A DNA stretch of 64,000 nt from assembly GCF_019511665.1 (NCBI RefSeq), contig NZ_JAEUAW010000002.1:186001-250000 (forward strand), in the 5' to 3' direction. This document shows positions 7,770-16,214 of the stretch, piece by piece; position 1 is the first letter of the stretch, and every line of letters starts with the position of its first letter. Made by a program: the position numbers and the translations under genes. Below the pieces are notes generated by a model. It was not told the DNA's origin. It ran no database searches and saw only the letters and a program-made list of their open reading frames with translations. The DNA comes from Microbacterium jejuense. GTDB taxonomy: Bacteria > Actinomycetota > Actinomycetes > Actinomycetales > Microbacteriaceae.

Positions 7770-9160
7770 GTGCGCCTGTGACGACGCCCTCCGACGCGGT
7801 GTCGGCCGACACGGCCGTGATCCGCGCGCTGCGGCGCATCCGCGTGCCGCAGACGCACCGCAACCGCGAACTGGCGCTGCTGATCTTCGCGTTCGTGATC
7901 AACGGCTCGGCGGTGGCCCTCGTGCAGCTCGGCGCGCTGGGCGCGATCGACTGGACGTTCCTGGTCTACTGCGGCGGCCTCACGGCGCTCGTGATCGCGC
8001 TGCACATCCTGCTGCGCCTGAGGGCGAGGGATGCCGACCCCTTCGTCGTGCCGATCGCCACGCTGCTGACCGGCATCGGCCTCGCGATGATCTACCGCAT
8101 CGACATCGCGCGCGAGCGCCACGGCTGGGACGCGTTCTCGACGCGGCAGCTGGCATGGGCGGCGATCGCGCTGGTCGCCGCGATCCTCGTGGTGATGTTC
8201 CTGCGCAACTACCGCGTGCTGTTCCGCTACACGTACATCTTCGGCCTGGTCGGCATCGTGCTGCTGATCCTCCCGGTGATCCCCGGGCTCGGCACGGACG
8301 CGAACGCCGACGTGTGGGTGTCGCTCGGCTTCTTCTCGTTCCAGCCGGGCGAGCTGGCCAAGATCGCGCTCGGCATCTTCTTCGCCGGGTACCTCGTGCG
8401 CACGCGCGAGAGCCTCACGTCGACGGGCACGCGCTTCCTGGGCCTGACCTGGCCCCGCGCGCGCGAGCTCGGCCCGCTGCTCGTGATCTGGCTCGTCTCG
8501 CTCGGCATCATCGTGATGCAGCGCGACCTCGGCACGGGCCTCCTCATCTTCGGCATGTTCGTGGCGATGCTCTATGTGGCGACCGGCAAGACGAGCTGGG
8601 TGCTCATCGGCGTCGTGCTGGCCGCGGGCGGCGCGTGGGTGGCATCCCGATTCCTTCCGTATGTGGGCAACCGCTTCACGATCTGGCTGGATGCCTTCAA
8701 CCCCGACCTGATGGACGGTGCCAGCTTTCAGCTGGTCAACGGCATCTTCGGCATGGCGAATGGCGGGCTCCTCGGCACGGGGCTCGGCCAAGGGCGGCCG
8801 TACCTGACGCCCGTGTCGGAGAGCGACTACATCCTGCCCGCGCTGGGTGAGGAGCTCGGTCTCATCGGCGTGTTCGCGATCCTGTGCCTGTACATGGTGT
8901 TCACCAGCCGCGGCATCCGCATCGGCCTGGCCGGACAGGACGACTTCGGCAAGCTGCTGGCGACGGGGCTCTCGTTCACGATCGCGCTGCAGGTGTTCAT
9001 CATGGTGGGCGGTGTCACGCGCCTCATTCCGCTGACCGGCCTGACCACGCCGTTCCTCGCGGCGGGCGGTTCGTCGCTCGTCGCGAACTGGATCATCGTC
9101 GCGCTGCTGCTGCGCATCTCTGATGCCGTCCGCAGCCGGCCCCGGGTGGTGATCGGATGA
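7766..9160 (+). CDS. rodA: SEDS-family peptidoglycan glycosyltransferase (RodA/FtsW)
   Basis: A 464-residue integral membrane protein with about ten helices. SEDS signatures are visible: FFSFQPGELAKIALGIFFA, the conserved IVMQRDLGTGLLIFGMF segment carrying the catalytic-type Asp, and the C-terminal GGVTRLIPLTGLTTPFLAAGGSSL. SEDS proteins polymerise lipid II into glycan strands together with a class B PBP, and one (pbpA) is the next gene. In the equivalent mycobacterial operon this position is RodA, so rodA is preferred to ftsW by synteny. Four-nt overlaps on both sides imply translational coupling. Confidence 0.92.
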   Translation: MSAPVTTPSDAVSADTAVIRALRRIRVPQTHRNRELALLIFAFVINGSAVALVQLGALGAIDWTFLVYCGGLTALVIALHILLRLRARDADPFVVPIATLLTGIGLAMIYRIDIARERHGWDAFSTRQLAWAAIALVAAILVVMFLRNYRVLFRYTYIFGLVGIVLLILPVIPGLGTDANADVWVSLGFFSFQPGELAKIALGIFFAGYLVRTRESLTSTGTRFLGLTWPRARELGPLLVIWLVSLGIIVMQRDLGTGLLIFGMFVAMLYVATGKTSWVLIGVVLAAGGAWVASRFLPYVGNRFTIWLDAFNPDLMDGASFQLVNGIFGMANGGLLGTGLGQGRPYLTPVSESDYILPALGEELGLIGVFAILCLYMVFTSRGIRIGLAGQDDFGKLLATGLSFTIALQVFIMVGGVTRLIPLTGLTTPFLAAGGSSLVANWIIVALLLRISDAVRSRPRVVIG

Positions 9161-10623
9161 CCAAGGAGCTGCGCAGGCTCAGCATCCTGATGCTGGCCAT
9201 GTTCCTCGCGCTGTTCGGCTCGGCCAGCTGGATCCAGGTGGTGCAGAGCGACGAGCTCGCGGCGAATCCGTCGAACCGGCGGTCGCTGTACGACTCGTTC
9301 GAGGTGCAGCGCGGATCGATCATCGCGAGCGGCGCGGCCATCGCGACCTCGGTGCCTTCGGGCGACGTGTACAGCTGGCAGCGCGTGTACACCGACGCCG
9401 ACATGTGGGCGCCCGTGACGGGGTACATCAACCCGGCCCTCGGACCGAACGCCGGCACCGGCATCGAGCAGTCGATGAACCAGGAGCTCAGCGGCACCGC
9501 CGGATCGCAGTTCCTCTCGCGCGTCGAGCGCATCTTCACCGGCCAGCCGCCGCGCGGCTCCAACGTGGTGCTGTCGCTCGACGCCGACGTGCAGCGCGCG
9601 GCGTACGAGGCACTCGGCGACCTGCAGGGCGGCATCATCGCGATCGAGCCGTCGACGGGCCGCGTGCTGGCTCTGGTGACGAGCCCGAGCTACGACACGA
9701 ACGTGCTGGCCTCGCACGACACCGACGCCGTCAACCAGGCGTACGACCAGCTCGTGGCCGACCCCGGCAAGCCGCTGTCGGACCGCGCCATCGCGGGCGA
9801 CCTCAACCCGCCGGGTTCGACGTTCAAGCTCGTCGTCGCCTCGGCGGCGCTGGCATCGGGCGACTACACGCCGCAGTCGACGCTGCCCAACCCGGCGCAG
9901 TACCAGCTGCCCGGGTCGAGCAGCATCGTGCACAACGCCAGCGGCGGCGCGTGCGGCCCCGGCGACACCGTGACGCTGGCCGATGCGCTGCGCCTGAGCT
10001 GCAACATCCCGTTCGCCGAGCTCGCGGTCGAGCTCGGCGACACCGCGATCCGCGAAGAGGCCGAGAAGTACGGGTTCAACCAGTCCTTCGACATCCCGCT
10101 GACCTCGACGGCCTCCGGCTACCCGCGCACGATCCAGGACGACGCGCAGACGGCGCTCAGCGGATTCGGCCAGGGACAGGTCACGGCCACCCCGCTGCAG
10201 ATGGCGATGGTCTCCGCCGGCATCGCGAACGGAGGCGTCGTCATGAACCCCCGGATGGTGGACCGCGTGATCGGTCCCGACCTGTCGGTGCAGAAGACCT
10301 ACGACGACACCGAGTTCGGGCGGGCTCTCGACACCGCGCTGGCCGACGAGCTGGTCGCCATGATGGTCGCGAATGTCAGTGACGGTGCGGCGTCGGGTGC
10401 AAGAATAGACGGCGTCGACGTGGCCGGAAAGACGGGAACGGCGGAGAACACGGGCAACGAGCCGTACACGCTCTGGTTCACCGGGTTCGCTCCCGCGAAC
10501 AACCCCGAGGTCGCCGTCGCCGTGGTCGTCGAAGACGGCGGCGGGCAAGGACAGTCGGGCAGCGGCAACACGATCGCCGCTCCCATCGCGAAGAAGGTCA
10601 TGGAGGCGGTGCTGGGCAGATGA
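9157..10623 (+). CDS. pbpA: class B penicillin-binding protein PbpA (transpeptidase)
   Basis: 488 residues with one N-terminal membrane anchor (~8-25), a dimerisation region and a transpeptidase domain. The active-site motifs are intact: SxxK as STFK (Ser221, Lys224), SCN (281-283) and KTG (425-427). It cross-links peptidoglycan outside the membrane and should work with the SEDS partner encoded just upstream; the genes overlap by 4 nt. No PASTA domains are present. It also overlaps pknA by 4 nt, so synthesis enzymes and regulator kinase are co-produced. Confidence 0.95.
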   Translation: MTKELRRLSILMLAMFLALFGSASWIQVVQSDELAANPSNRRSLYDSFEVQRGSIIASGAAIATSVPSGDVYSWQRVYTDADMWAPVTGYINPALGPNAGTGIEQSMNQELSGTAGSQFLSRVERIFTGQPPRGSNVVLSLDADVQRAAYEALGDLQGGIIAIEPSTGRVLALVTSPSYDTNVLASHDTDAVNQAYDQLVADPGKPLSDRAIAGDLNPPGSTFKLVVASAALASGDYTPQSTLPNPAQYQLPGSSSIVHNASGGACGPGDTVTLADALRLSCNIPFAELAVELGDTAIREEAEKYGFNQSFDIPLTSTASGYPRTIQDDAQTALSGFGQGQVTATPLQMAMVSAGIANGGVVMNPRMVDRVIGPDLSVQKTYDDTEFGRALDTALADELVAMMVANVSDGAASGARIDGVDVAGKTGTAENTGNEPYTLWFTGFAPANNPEVAVAVVVEDGGGQGQSGSGNTIAAPIAKKVMEAVLGR

Positions 10624-12347
10624 GACCGACGCAGGGCGTGACCTTCGGCGGCCGTTACGAACTCGACTCGCGCATAGCGATCGGCGGCATGGGCGAGGTC
10701 TGGGAGGCGACCGACCACGTCATCGGCCGCACCGTCGCCATCAAGATCCTCAAAGACGAGTACATGGGCGATCCGGGCTTCCTGGAGCGCTTCCGCGCCG
10801 AGGCCCGCCACGCGGCGCTGGTCAACCACGAGGGCATCGCCAGCGTGTTCGACTACGGCGAAGAGAACGGCAGCGCGTTCCTGGTGATGGAGCTGGTGCC
10901 CGGCGAGGCGCTGTCGACCATCCTCGAGCGCGACGGCTCGCTGTCGACCGACAAGACCCTCGATGTCGTGGCCCAGACCTCCGCGGCACTGCAGGCCGCG
11001 CATGCCGCGGGCCTCGTGCACCGCGACATCAAGCCGGGCAACCTGCTGATCACGCCCGACGGCCGCGTCAAGATCACCGACTTCGGCATCGCGCGCATCG
11101 CCGACCAGGTGCCTCTCACCGCGACCGGCCAGGTCATGGGCACCGTGCAGTACCTGTCGCCCGAGCAGGCGTCCGGCCACCCGGCATCGCCGGCGACCGA
11201 CATCTACTCGCTCGGCATCGTGGCGTACGAGTGCCTGGCGGGCAAGCGTCCGTTCACGGGCGAGTCGCAGGTCGCGATCGCGATGGCGCAGATCAACGAG
11301 CAGCCGCCGCCGCTCCCGGCGACGGTCGCAGCCCCCGTGCAGAACCTCGTGATGGCGATGATCGCCAAGAAGCCCGAGGAGCGCCCGGCCTCCGCTGCCG
11401 CCGTCGCGCGCGCGGCCACGGCCCTGCGTCGCGGCGACATCGCTGCGGCCGCCGCGGCCGTGCCCGCCATCGCGGGCGGCGTCGTCGCCGGCGAGGCCGC
11501 CACGCAGCTGCTCGGCGCGAGCGACACGTCCGCCGCGACCAAGCTGATGCCGGCGCCGGGCGAAGAGGCGGTCGTCGAAGAGGGCGAGAAGAAGAAGCGC
11601 AGCCCGTGGACGTGGCCGCTCATCGCACTGATCGCCCTGCTGCTGCTCGTGCTGATCGGCACGATCTGGGCGATCGTCGCGAACCAGGGCGAGCCCGAGC
11701 CCGAGAAGTCGACGCCGTCGCACTCGGCGACGCCCTCGAACACGCCGACGCCGACCGCCACCACCGGCAACATCGTCGCAGCCGACTACATCGGTCAGGA
11801 CTGCGACACCGCGTCCGCCGCACTCGATGCGCTGGGATTCGGCGCGCGCTGCACCGAGGGCAACGCGGCACCCGACTCGGCCAGCCAGGGCAAGGTCTAC
11901 GCCGTCGCGCCGACCGGCAACGTGCCGCTCGCCACGGTGATCGAGCTGACGATCTACGCCGGACAGGTGCAGCTGGGCGCGCCTGGAGCGCCCACGCTCT
12001 CTTCGCCGATCGAGGAGGACGGCACGGTCACCGTGCAGTGGCCCGGCTACAGCTGCCCCTCCGGAACGGGAAGCGTCAGCGCGTACAACCTCACCGCGAC
12101 GCAGGGCGTGTTCCCGAACACCGGCCAGTCGACGGCCGCCTTCGGCCCGAACGAGCGCAGCGGCCAGGTGCAGGTGACCGGCGCCGCCGGCGCCTCGCTG
12201 ATCGTGAGCTACACCGTCACGTGCACGGGCAACGGCAACGGCGAGGAGCGCACGAGCCCCTCCGCCGAGGCGAGCGGAGTGATCACCGCGGCCCCGGCGC
12301 CGAACCCGTCGCCGTCCGTCACGGCGGGCGCCCTTCCCAAGCCATGA
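10620..12347 (+). CDS. pknA: Ser/Thr protein kinase PknA with extracellular PASTA and fibronectin III-like domains
   Basis: 575 residues. Kinase domain ~13-275: glycine loop IAIGGMGEVW, catalytic Lys42 (VAIK), HRDIKPGN (134-141), DFG (154-156), and a DIYSLGIVAYECLAGKRPF block. A membrane helix lies at ~330-355. Outside, ~382-445 has PASTA features (IGQDCDTASAALDALGF ... GKVYAVAPTGNVPLATVIEL), followed at ~446-545 by a fibronectin III-like segment (GAPTLSSPIEEDGTVTVQW). Mycobacterial PknA lacks a large sensor, so this ectodomain is notable and may sense wall fragments. It phosphorylates growth and division proteins and is reversed by PstP. A strong hairpin follows the stop. Confidence 0.93.
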   Translation: MRPTQGVTFGGRYELDSRIAIGGMGEVWEATDHVIGRTVAIKILKDEYMGDPGFLERFRAEARHAALVNHEGIASVFDYGEENGSAFLVMELVPGEALSTILERDGSLSTDKTLDVVAQTSAALQAAHAAGLVHRDIKPGNLLITPDGRVKITDFGIARIADQVPLTATGQVMGTVQYLSPEQASGHPASPATDIYSLGIVAYECLAGKRPFTGESQVAIAMAQINEQPPPLPATVAAPVQNLVMAMIAKKPEERPASAAAVARAATALRRGDIAAAAAAVPAIAGGVVAGEAATQLLGASDTSAATKLMPAPGEEAVVEEGEKKKRSPWTWPLIALIALLLLVLIGTIWAIVANQGEPEPEKSTPSHSATPSNTPTPTATTGNIVAADYIGQDCDTASAALDALGFGARCTEGNAAPDSASQGKVYAVAPTGNVPLATVIELTIYAGQVQLGAPGAPTLSSPIEEDGTVTVQWPGYSCPSGTGSVSAYNLTATQGVFPNTGQSTAAFGPNERSGQVQVTGAAGASLIVSYTVTCTGNGNGEERTSPSAEASGVITAAPAPNPSPSVTAGALPKP

Positions 12348-12394
12348 GCCGAGGCCGAGCGGGTCACACGACAGGTGACCCGCTCGGCCTCGGC
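12348..12394 (+). terminator. pknA terminator, perfect 20-bp stem
   Basis: The 20-nt arm at 12348-12367 is exactly complementary to 12375-12394 with a 7-nt loop. It begins immediately after the pknA stop, and its 3' arm touches the TAATCT box of the next promoter. It lacks a T-run and probably separates the operon from pknB at least partly. Confidence 0.85.
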
Positions 12395-12421
12395 TAATCT
12401 GGCTGAAGTTCCAGGCAGGAG
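12395..12421 (+). promoter_or_regulatory. pknB promoter -10 box and ribosome-binding site
   Basis: TAATCT (12395-12400) is a good -10 box and AGGAG (12417-12421) lies 5 nt before the GTG at 12427. The predicted leader is about 20 nt. Confidence 0.55.
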
Positions 12422-12426
12422 TGACC

Positions 12427-14115
12427 GTGACAGCTGAGCCGCATGTGCTTTCGGGGCGATACCGCATCGACGAGCCCATCGGCCGTGGCGGCATGGCGAG
12501 CGTCTACAAGGGCTACGACCTGACTCTCGGCCGCGACGTCGCGATCAAGATCCTCGACCGCGAGCTCGCCGACGACAACGCGTTCCGCACGCGGTTCCGC
12601 CTCGAGGCGCAGGCAGCGTCGCGCATGGCCCACCCGACGATCGTGCGCGTGTACGACGCGGGGGAGGACTCGCTCACGAGTCCCGACGGCCGCGTGCGCC
12701 CCGTGCCGTTCATCGTCATGGAGCTCGTGAAGGGACGGCTGCTCAAGGACGTCATCGCCGCCGGCCCGGTGCCCGTGGCGGATGCCGTGCGCTATGTCGA
12801 CGGCATCCTCGAGGCTCTCGAGTACTCGCATCGCGCCGGCGTCGTGCACCGCGACATCAAGCCGGGCAACGTCATGGTGACGGATGCCGGCCAGGTCAAG
12901 GTGATGGACTTCGGCATCGCCCGCGCGGTCTCGGACAGCTCGTCCACCGTCGCCGAGACGACGCAGATCCTCGGCACCGCCGCCTACTTCTCGCCCGAGC
13001 AGGCGAAGGGCGAGCCCGTCGACGCACGTGCCGACCTGTACTCGACCGGTGTGGTGCTGTACGAGCTGCTGACCGGCCGCCAGCCGTTCCGCGGGGATTC
13101 GCCCGTCGCCGTGGCGTATCAGCACGTGAGCGAGGCGCCCGTCCCGCCGTCCGAGGTGAACGACACGGTGCCGCGCGCGCTCGACGCCGTCGCGCTGCGC
13201 GCCCTCGCGAAGGATCCCTTCCAGCGGTACCAGGACGCCGCGAGCTTCCGGGAGGCGCTGGACGCCACCGTCGACGGACGGCAGCCGAGCAAGCGACAGG
13301 TGGGCGCCCTCACCAGCGAGCTGTACGGGCCCAACCCGCGGCAGGCCGCCGAGACCGCGCGGTCGCTGCGCCAGCTCAGCACCGACACCACGATGAAGCG
13401 CACGCAGGCCGGTCCGCCGGTGGCGTGGATCTGGGCGGGCGTCGCCGTCCTCGCCGTGCTGCTGATCTCGCTGCTGTTCTGGGTGCTGACGATCCAGCCG
13501 GGCGAGACGCCCACCGTGCGCAGCGTGCCGGACGTCGTCGGCTTCACGTACGACAGCGCCAACGAGGCCCTGGCCGACGAGGATCTGCGTGCCATCCGCG
13601 TCGACGAAGAGAGCTCCGAGGTCGCCGAGGGCAACGTGATCCGCACCGACCCCGAAGCGGGCACGTCGGTCGAGCGCGACCAGCAGGTGAAGGTCTACGT
13701 CTCGACCGGGCAGGCGATGACGAGCGTCCCGACGCTCGTCGGACTCGGGCAGGACGCCGCCACGCAGGCGATCACCGATGCGGGACTGGTGCTCGGCACC
13801 ATCACGCCCCAGAACGACAAGGACCTCGCCGCGGGGACGGTCATCTCGGCCGACCCGAAGGACGGGACGAACGTCGCCGCCGGGTCGACCGTCAACCTCG
13901 TGGTCGCCTCGGGTCGCGTGACCATCAAGGACGTCCGCGGCTACACCGCCGACGCGGCCACGCGCGAGCTCGAGGATGCCGGTCTCACGGTCACGACGCA
14001 GGAGGATCCGGGCTGCAAGGCCACCGATCCGCCCACCGTGTCGGCGCAGTCGCTGCCGCCGGGTGACGTGCCGGTGCACTCCGAGATCTCGCTCACGGTC
14101 TGCACGGGCGCCTGA
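12427..14115 (+). CDS. pknB: Ser/Thr protein kinase PknB with three PASTA domains
   Basis: 562 residues from the GTG at 12427, chosen because AGGAG is 5 nt upstream; a GTG two codons earlier overlaps that site. Kinase domain ~8-270: RGGMASVYKG, Lys41 (VAIK), HRDIKPGN from 141, DFG (161-163). A membrane helix sits at ~333-357. Three PASTA repeats follow at ~366-432, 433-499 and 500-562 (VPDVVGFTYDSANEAL; VPTLVGLGQDAATQAI; IKDVRGYTADAATREL), which bind muropeptides or lipid II in homologues; mycobacterial PknB has four. It controls wall synthesis together with PknA, PstP and the FHA proteins. It appears to have its own promoter. Confidence 0.95.
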   Translation: MTAEPHVLSGRYRIDEPIGRGGMASVYKGYDLTLGRDVAIKILDRELADDNAFRTRFRLEAQAASRMAHPTIVRVYDAGEDSLTSPDGRVRPVPFIVMELVKGRLLKDVIAAGPVPVADAVRYVDGILEALEYSHRAGVVHRDIKPGNVMVTDAGQVKVMDFGIARAVSDSSSTVAETTQILGTAAYFSPEQAKGEPVDARADLYSTGVVLYELLTGRQPFRGDSPVAVAYQHVSEAPVPPSEVNDTVPRALDAVALRALAKDPFQRYQDAASFREALDATVDGRQPSKRQVGALTSELYGPNPRQAAETARSLRQLSTDTTMKRTQAGPPVAWIWAGVAVLAVLLISLLFWVLTIQPGETPTVRSVPDVVGFTYDSANEALADEDLRAIRVDEESSEVAEGNVIRTDPEAGTSVERDQQVKVYVSTGQAMTSVPTLVGLGQDAATQAITDAGLVLGTITPQNDKDLAAGTVISADPKDGTNVAAGSTVNLVVASGRVTIKDVRGYTADAATRELEDAGLTVTTQEDPGCKATDPPTVSAQSLPPGDVPVHSEISLTVCTGA

Positions 14116-14134
14116 GTTCTGCCCGGCCCGGGGC

Positions 14135-14779
14135 TCAGCGACGCGGGCTGAGCTGCGCCCCTCGGGCGGCGGCATCCACGAACCCCACGGATGCCAGCCA
14201 GTTGCCCAGCAGCCGGTGACCGCCCTCGGTGAGGACGCTCTCGGGGTGGAACTGCACGCCGACGACCGGCGCGGTGCGGTGCGCGACGCCCATGATCACG
14301 CCGCTCGCGGTGCGGCTCGTGACGACCAGCTCGCGGGGGAGCGACTCGGGCACGATCGCCAGCGAGTGGTAGCGCGTCGCGGTGAACGGGTCGGGCAGGC
14401 CGTCGTACAGCGGCGAGCCGTCGTGGTGCACGGCCGAGGTCACGCCGTGCATGAGCTCGGGGGCATGATCGACGGTCGCACCGAACGCCTCGCCGATCGC
14501 CTGGTGGCCGAGACACACGCCGAGCAGCGGGATGCCGGCGGCCGCGGCGGCGCGGACCACCGGGATCGACGCGCCGGCGTCGGCGGGGGCTCCCGGACCC
14601 GGAGACACGAGCACCCCGCGCCGGCCGGCGATGGCGTCGTGCGGATCGTCGATCGCGTCGGCCTCGACGAGGTCGGTGCCGGCGCCGAGCTCGTGCAGGT
14701 ACCCGATGAGGGTGTGGACGAAGCTGTCGTGGTTGTCGATGACGAGGAGGGGCGCGGCATCGCCCGCTGCGCCCGTCAT
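14135..14779 (-). CDS. trpG: class I glutamine amidotransferase, anthranilate/aminodeoxychorismate synthase component II
   Basis: 214 residues with the GATase triad: nucleophile Cys89 in GVCLGHQ, and His178 and Glu180 in VQFHPE; the oxyanion region SPGPGAP is at 59-65. The opening LLVIDNHDSFVHTL is typical of TrpG/PabA proteins, which release ammonia from glutamine for anthranilate or 4-amino-4-deoxychorismate synthesis. The same gene sits beside pknB in mycobacteria, where it is called trpG. No TrpE/PabB partner is nearby, so the choice between tryptophan and folate is open; it may serve both. It converges on pknB and overlaps the small gene upstream by 4 nt. Confidence 0.9.
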   Translation of the reverse strand: MTGAAGDAAPLLVIDNHDSFVHTLIGYLHELGAGTDLVEADAIDDPHDAIAGRRGVLVSPGPGAPADAGASIPVVRAAAAAGIPLLGVCLGHQAIGEAFGATVDHAPELMHGVTSAVHHDGSPLYDGLPDPFTATRYHSLAIVPESLPRELVVTSRTASGVIMGVAHRTAPVVGVQFHPESVLTEGGHRLLGNWLASVGFVDAAARGAQLSPRR

Positions 14780-14961
14780 GCGCCGGGGACGGCGCCCGGG
14801 AGCGGCAGCCCCACCGTGACCTCCTGCGGCACGATGAACTGGCTCACCCAGGGGAACACGTAGAACATCAGCCCGTACAGCGCGGCGGCCATGAGCACGA
14901 TGAGGATCAGCACCTTGACCCACCATGGGCCGGGCAGGCCGCGCCACAGAGCCGCGTACAT
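14776..14961 (-). CDS. small single-pass membrane protein of unknown function
   Basis: 61 residues (MYAALWRGLPGPWWVKVLIL ...) with one hydrophobic helix at ~16-42 and a short Pro/Gly-rich tail. It overlaps the sortase stop upstream and the trpG start downstream, each by 4 nt, so it is translated within a sortase-X-trpG operon. A CCTCCAGG ribosome site lies upstream of the ATG. No family is recognised; the overlaps and constrained length argue it is real. Confidence 0.75.
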   Translation of the reverse strand: MYAALWRGLPGPWWVKVLILIVLMAAALYGLMFYVFPWVSQFIVPQEVTVGLPLPGAVPGA

Positions 14962-15773
14962 CACGTCACCGCCTGGAGGGATGCCGGTTCCCCGGCCGAT
15001 CTCGGCGTGAACGACTCGAACACGCCATAGGCCACGATGCGCTCGGTCATCGCGTACATAGGGCTGCAGCTGGTCATGGTGATGTAGGCGGTGCCGGCGG
15101 GGACGTCCTTCACCTGCGGCACGGGCAGCAGCACCTCGACGGCGCTCGGCTTCACGTACTCCAGCGTGCGGAAGCGGTAGGTGTACCAGCCCGCCTCGGT
15201 CTCGACGACGATCGCGTCACCCACGTGCAGGTCGGCGATACGGTTGAACGGCTTGCCCCACGTGGTGCGATGCGCCGCGAGGGCGAAGTTGCCGGGCTGG
15301 CCGGGCATCATCGTGCCGGGATAGTGGCCGATGCCGATCGGGTCGAGGGTGCGGGCGCGGGTGACGCCGCCGGCCATCGGCACCGCATAGTCCGTGCCGA
15401 AGCGGGGGATGTGCATGACCGCGAACCTCTCGCCGTCGCGGGGCTCGGCCATCACAGGCGGATCGGCGGTCACCGGGGCAGCGGGCTCGTCGGTGGCGGA
15501 CGGGGCCGGAGCGGCCTCGGGGTTCTGCTGCTGGTACTCCTGCTGCCACTGCTCCGAGAGCTCGGCGCCGGTGGCGTTGCGCTCGGCGCCGTAGATCATG
15601 TCGCCCACCCACAGCTGCCACACGACATACAGCAGGACGATCACGCCGGCGGTGATGAGGAGCTCGCCGATGACGCCCGCGACCGATGTGCGCCGCCGCG
15701 GGCGGGCTCTGGTCCGGGCGGCGCCCCGGGACACGGCGACCGCTTCATCCACAGGGGGATTCTCGCACAGCAT
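14961..15773 (-). CDS. class E-type sortase
   Basis: 270 residues from the ATG at 15773. One membrane helix (~33-55) follows a basic N terminus, then a Gln/Pro/Ala-rich linker (76-115) and a sortase domain with catalytic His168 (ALAAHRT), Cys236 (TMTSCSP) and Arg245 (TERIVAYG). Sortases cleave surface-protein sorting signals and attach the protein to peptidoglycan; class E, common in high-GC actinobacteria, prefers LAXTG-type signals. No substrate is seen nearby. The frame stays open to 15908, but that extension runs through the divergent crgA promoter, so the shorter start is used. Confidence 0.88.
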   Translation of the reverse strand: MLCENPPVDEAVAVSRGAARTRARPRRRTSVAGVIGELLITAGVIVLLYVVWQLWVGDMIYGAERNATGAELSEQWQQEYQQQNPEAAPAPSATDEPAAPVTADPPVMAEPRDGERFAVMHIPRFGTDYAVPMAGGVTRARTLDPIGIGHYPGTMMPGQPGNFALAAHRTTWGKPFNRIADLHVGDAIVVETEAGWYTYRFRTLEYVKPSAVEVLLPVPQVKDVPAGTAYITMTSCSPMYAMTERIVAYGVFESFTPRSAGEPASLQAVT

Positions 15774-15807
15774 GGTTGTGGTCCGGCTGGCAGTTAGACT
15801 CTTCTGC

Positions 15808-16047
15808 ATGGCACGACCCGGCAAAGACGACGACTCGCTCGTCGAGCGCGCAGAAGGCGAATCCGCACCGAACCCGGTGTGGTTCAAGCCGATCATGATC
15901 GGCCTCATGCTCGTCGGACTGATCTGGATCCTCGTCTTCTACCTGAGCGGTATGGCGTTCCCGATTCCCGACATCGGAGCGTGGAACCTGGTGATCGGCT
16001 TCGGCATCGCCTTCGTCGGCTTCCTGATGACGACGCGCTGGCGATAG
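15808..16047 (+). CDS. crgA: cell division protein CrgA
   Basis: 79 residues with two membrane helices (~28-50 and ~60-75) after a charged N terminus, ending TTRWR; this is the CrgA (WhiP) architecture. CrgA is an actinobacterial septum protein that interacts with FtsZ, FtsQ, FtsI and wall synthases to coordinate divisome assembly. TAGACT at 15795-15800 is seven bases before the ATG, giving a leaderless mRNA. It is divergent from the sortase and followed by a clear terminator. Its place near the pknA/pknB cluster is conserved in actinobacteria. Confidence 0.93.
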   Translation: MARPGKDDDSLVERAEGESAPNPVWFKPIMIGLMLVGLIWILVFYLSGMAFPIPDIGAWNLVIGFGIAFVGFLMTTRWR

Positions 16048-16060
16048 AACCCACGAGAAG

Positions 16061-16090
16061 AGCCCCGGTCACGGTCGACCGGGGCTTTTT
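16061..16090 (+). terminator. intrinsic terminator of crgA
   Basis: AGCCCCGGTC (16061-16070) pairs with GACCGGGGCT (16077-16086) around a 6-nt loop, followed by a run of five T (16086-16090). Confidence 0.92.
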
Positions 16091-16126
16091 CGTGACCGGA
16101 TGCCGCAAGACGAGGCATCCGGCAGT

Positions 16127-16201
16127 TGTTAACAGATCTGTTAACAGCTGTGAATTACACCCGTGTGATTCTCCCCAGGCTGTGGATGAACCTGTGGATA
16201 A
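16127..16201. promoter_or_regulatory. palindrome plus DnaA-box pair in a convergent intergenic region
   Basis: A perfect 20-bp palindrome TGTTAACAGATCTGTTAACA lies at 16127-16146. It is followed by two DnaA-box-like 9-mers in the same orientation, TGTGGATGA (16181-16189) and TGTGGATAA (16193-16201; reverse complement TTATCCACA, the consensus). The region is between the 3' ends of crgA and the rhomboid gene, so it is not a promoter for either. Confidence 0.6.
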
Positions 16202-16214
16202 CTCCTGGGGATAA

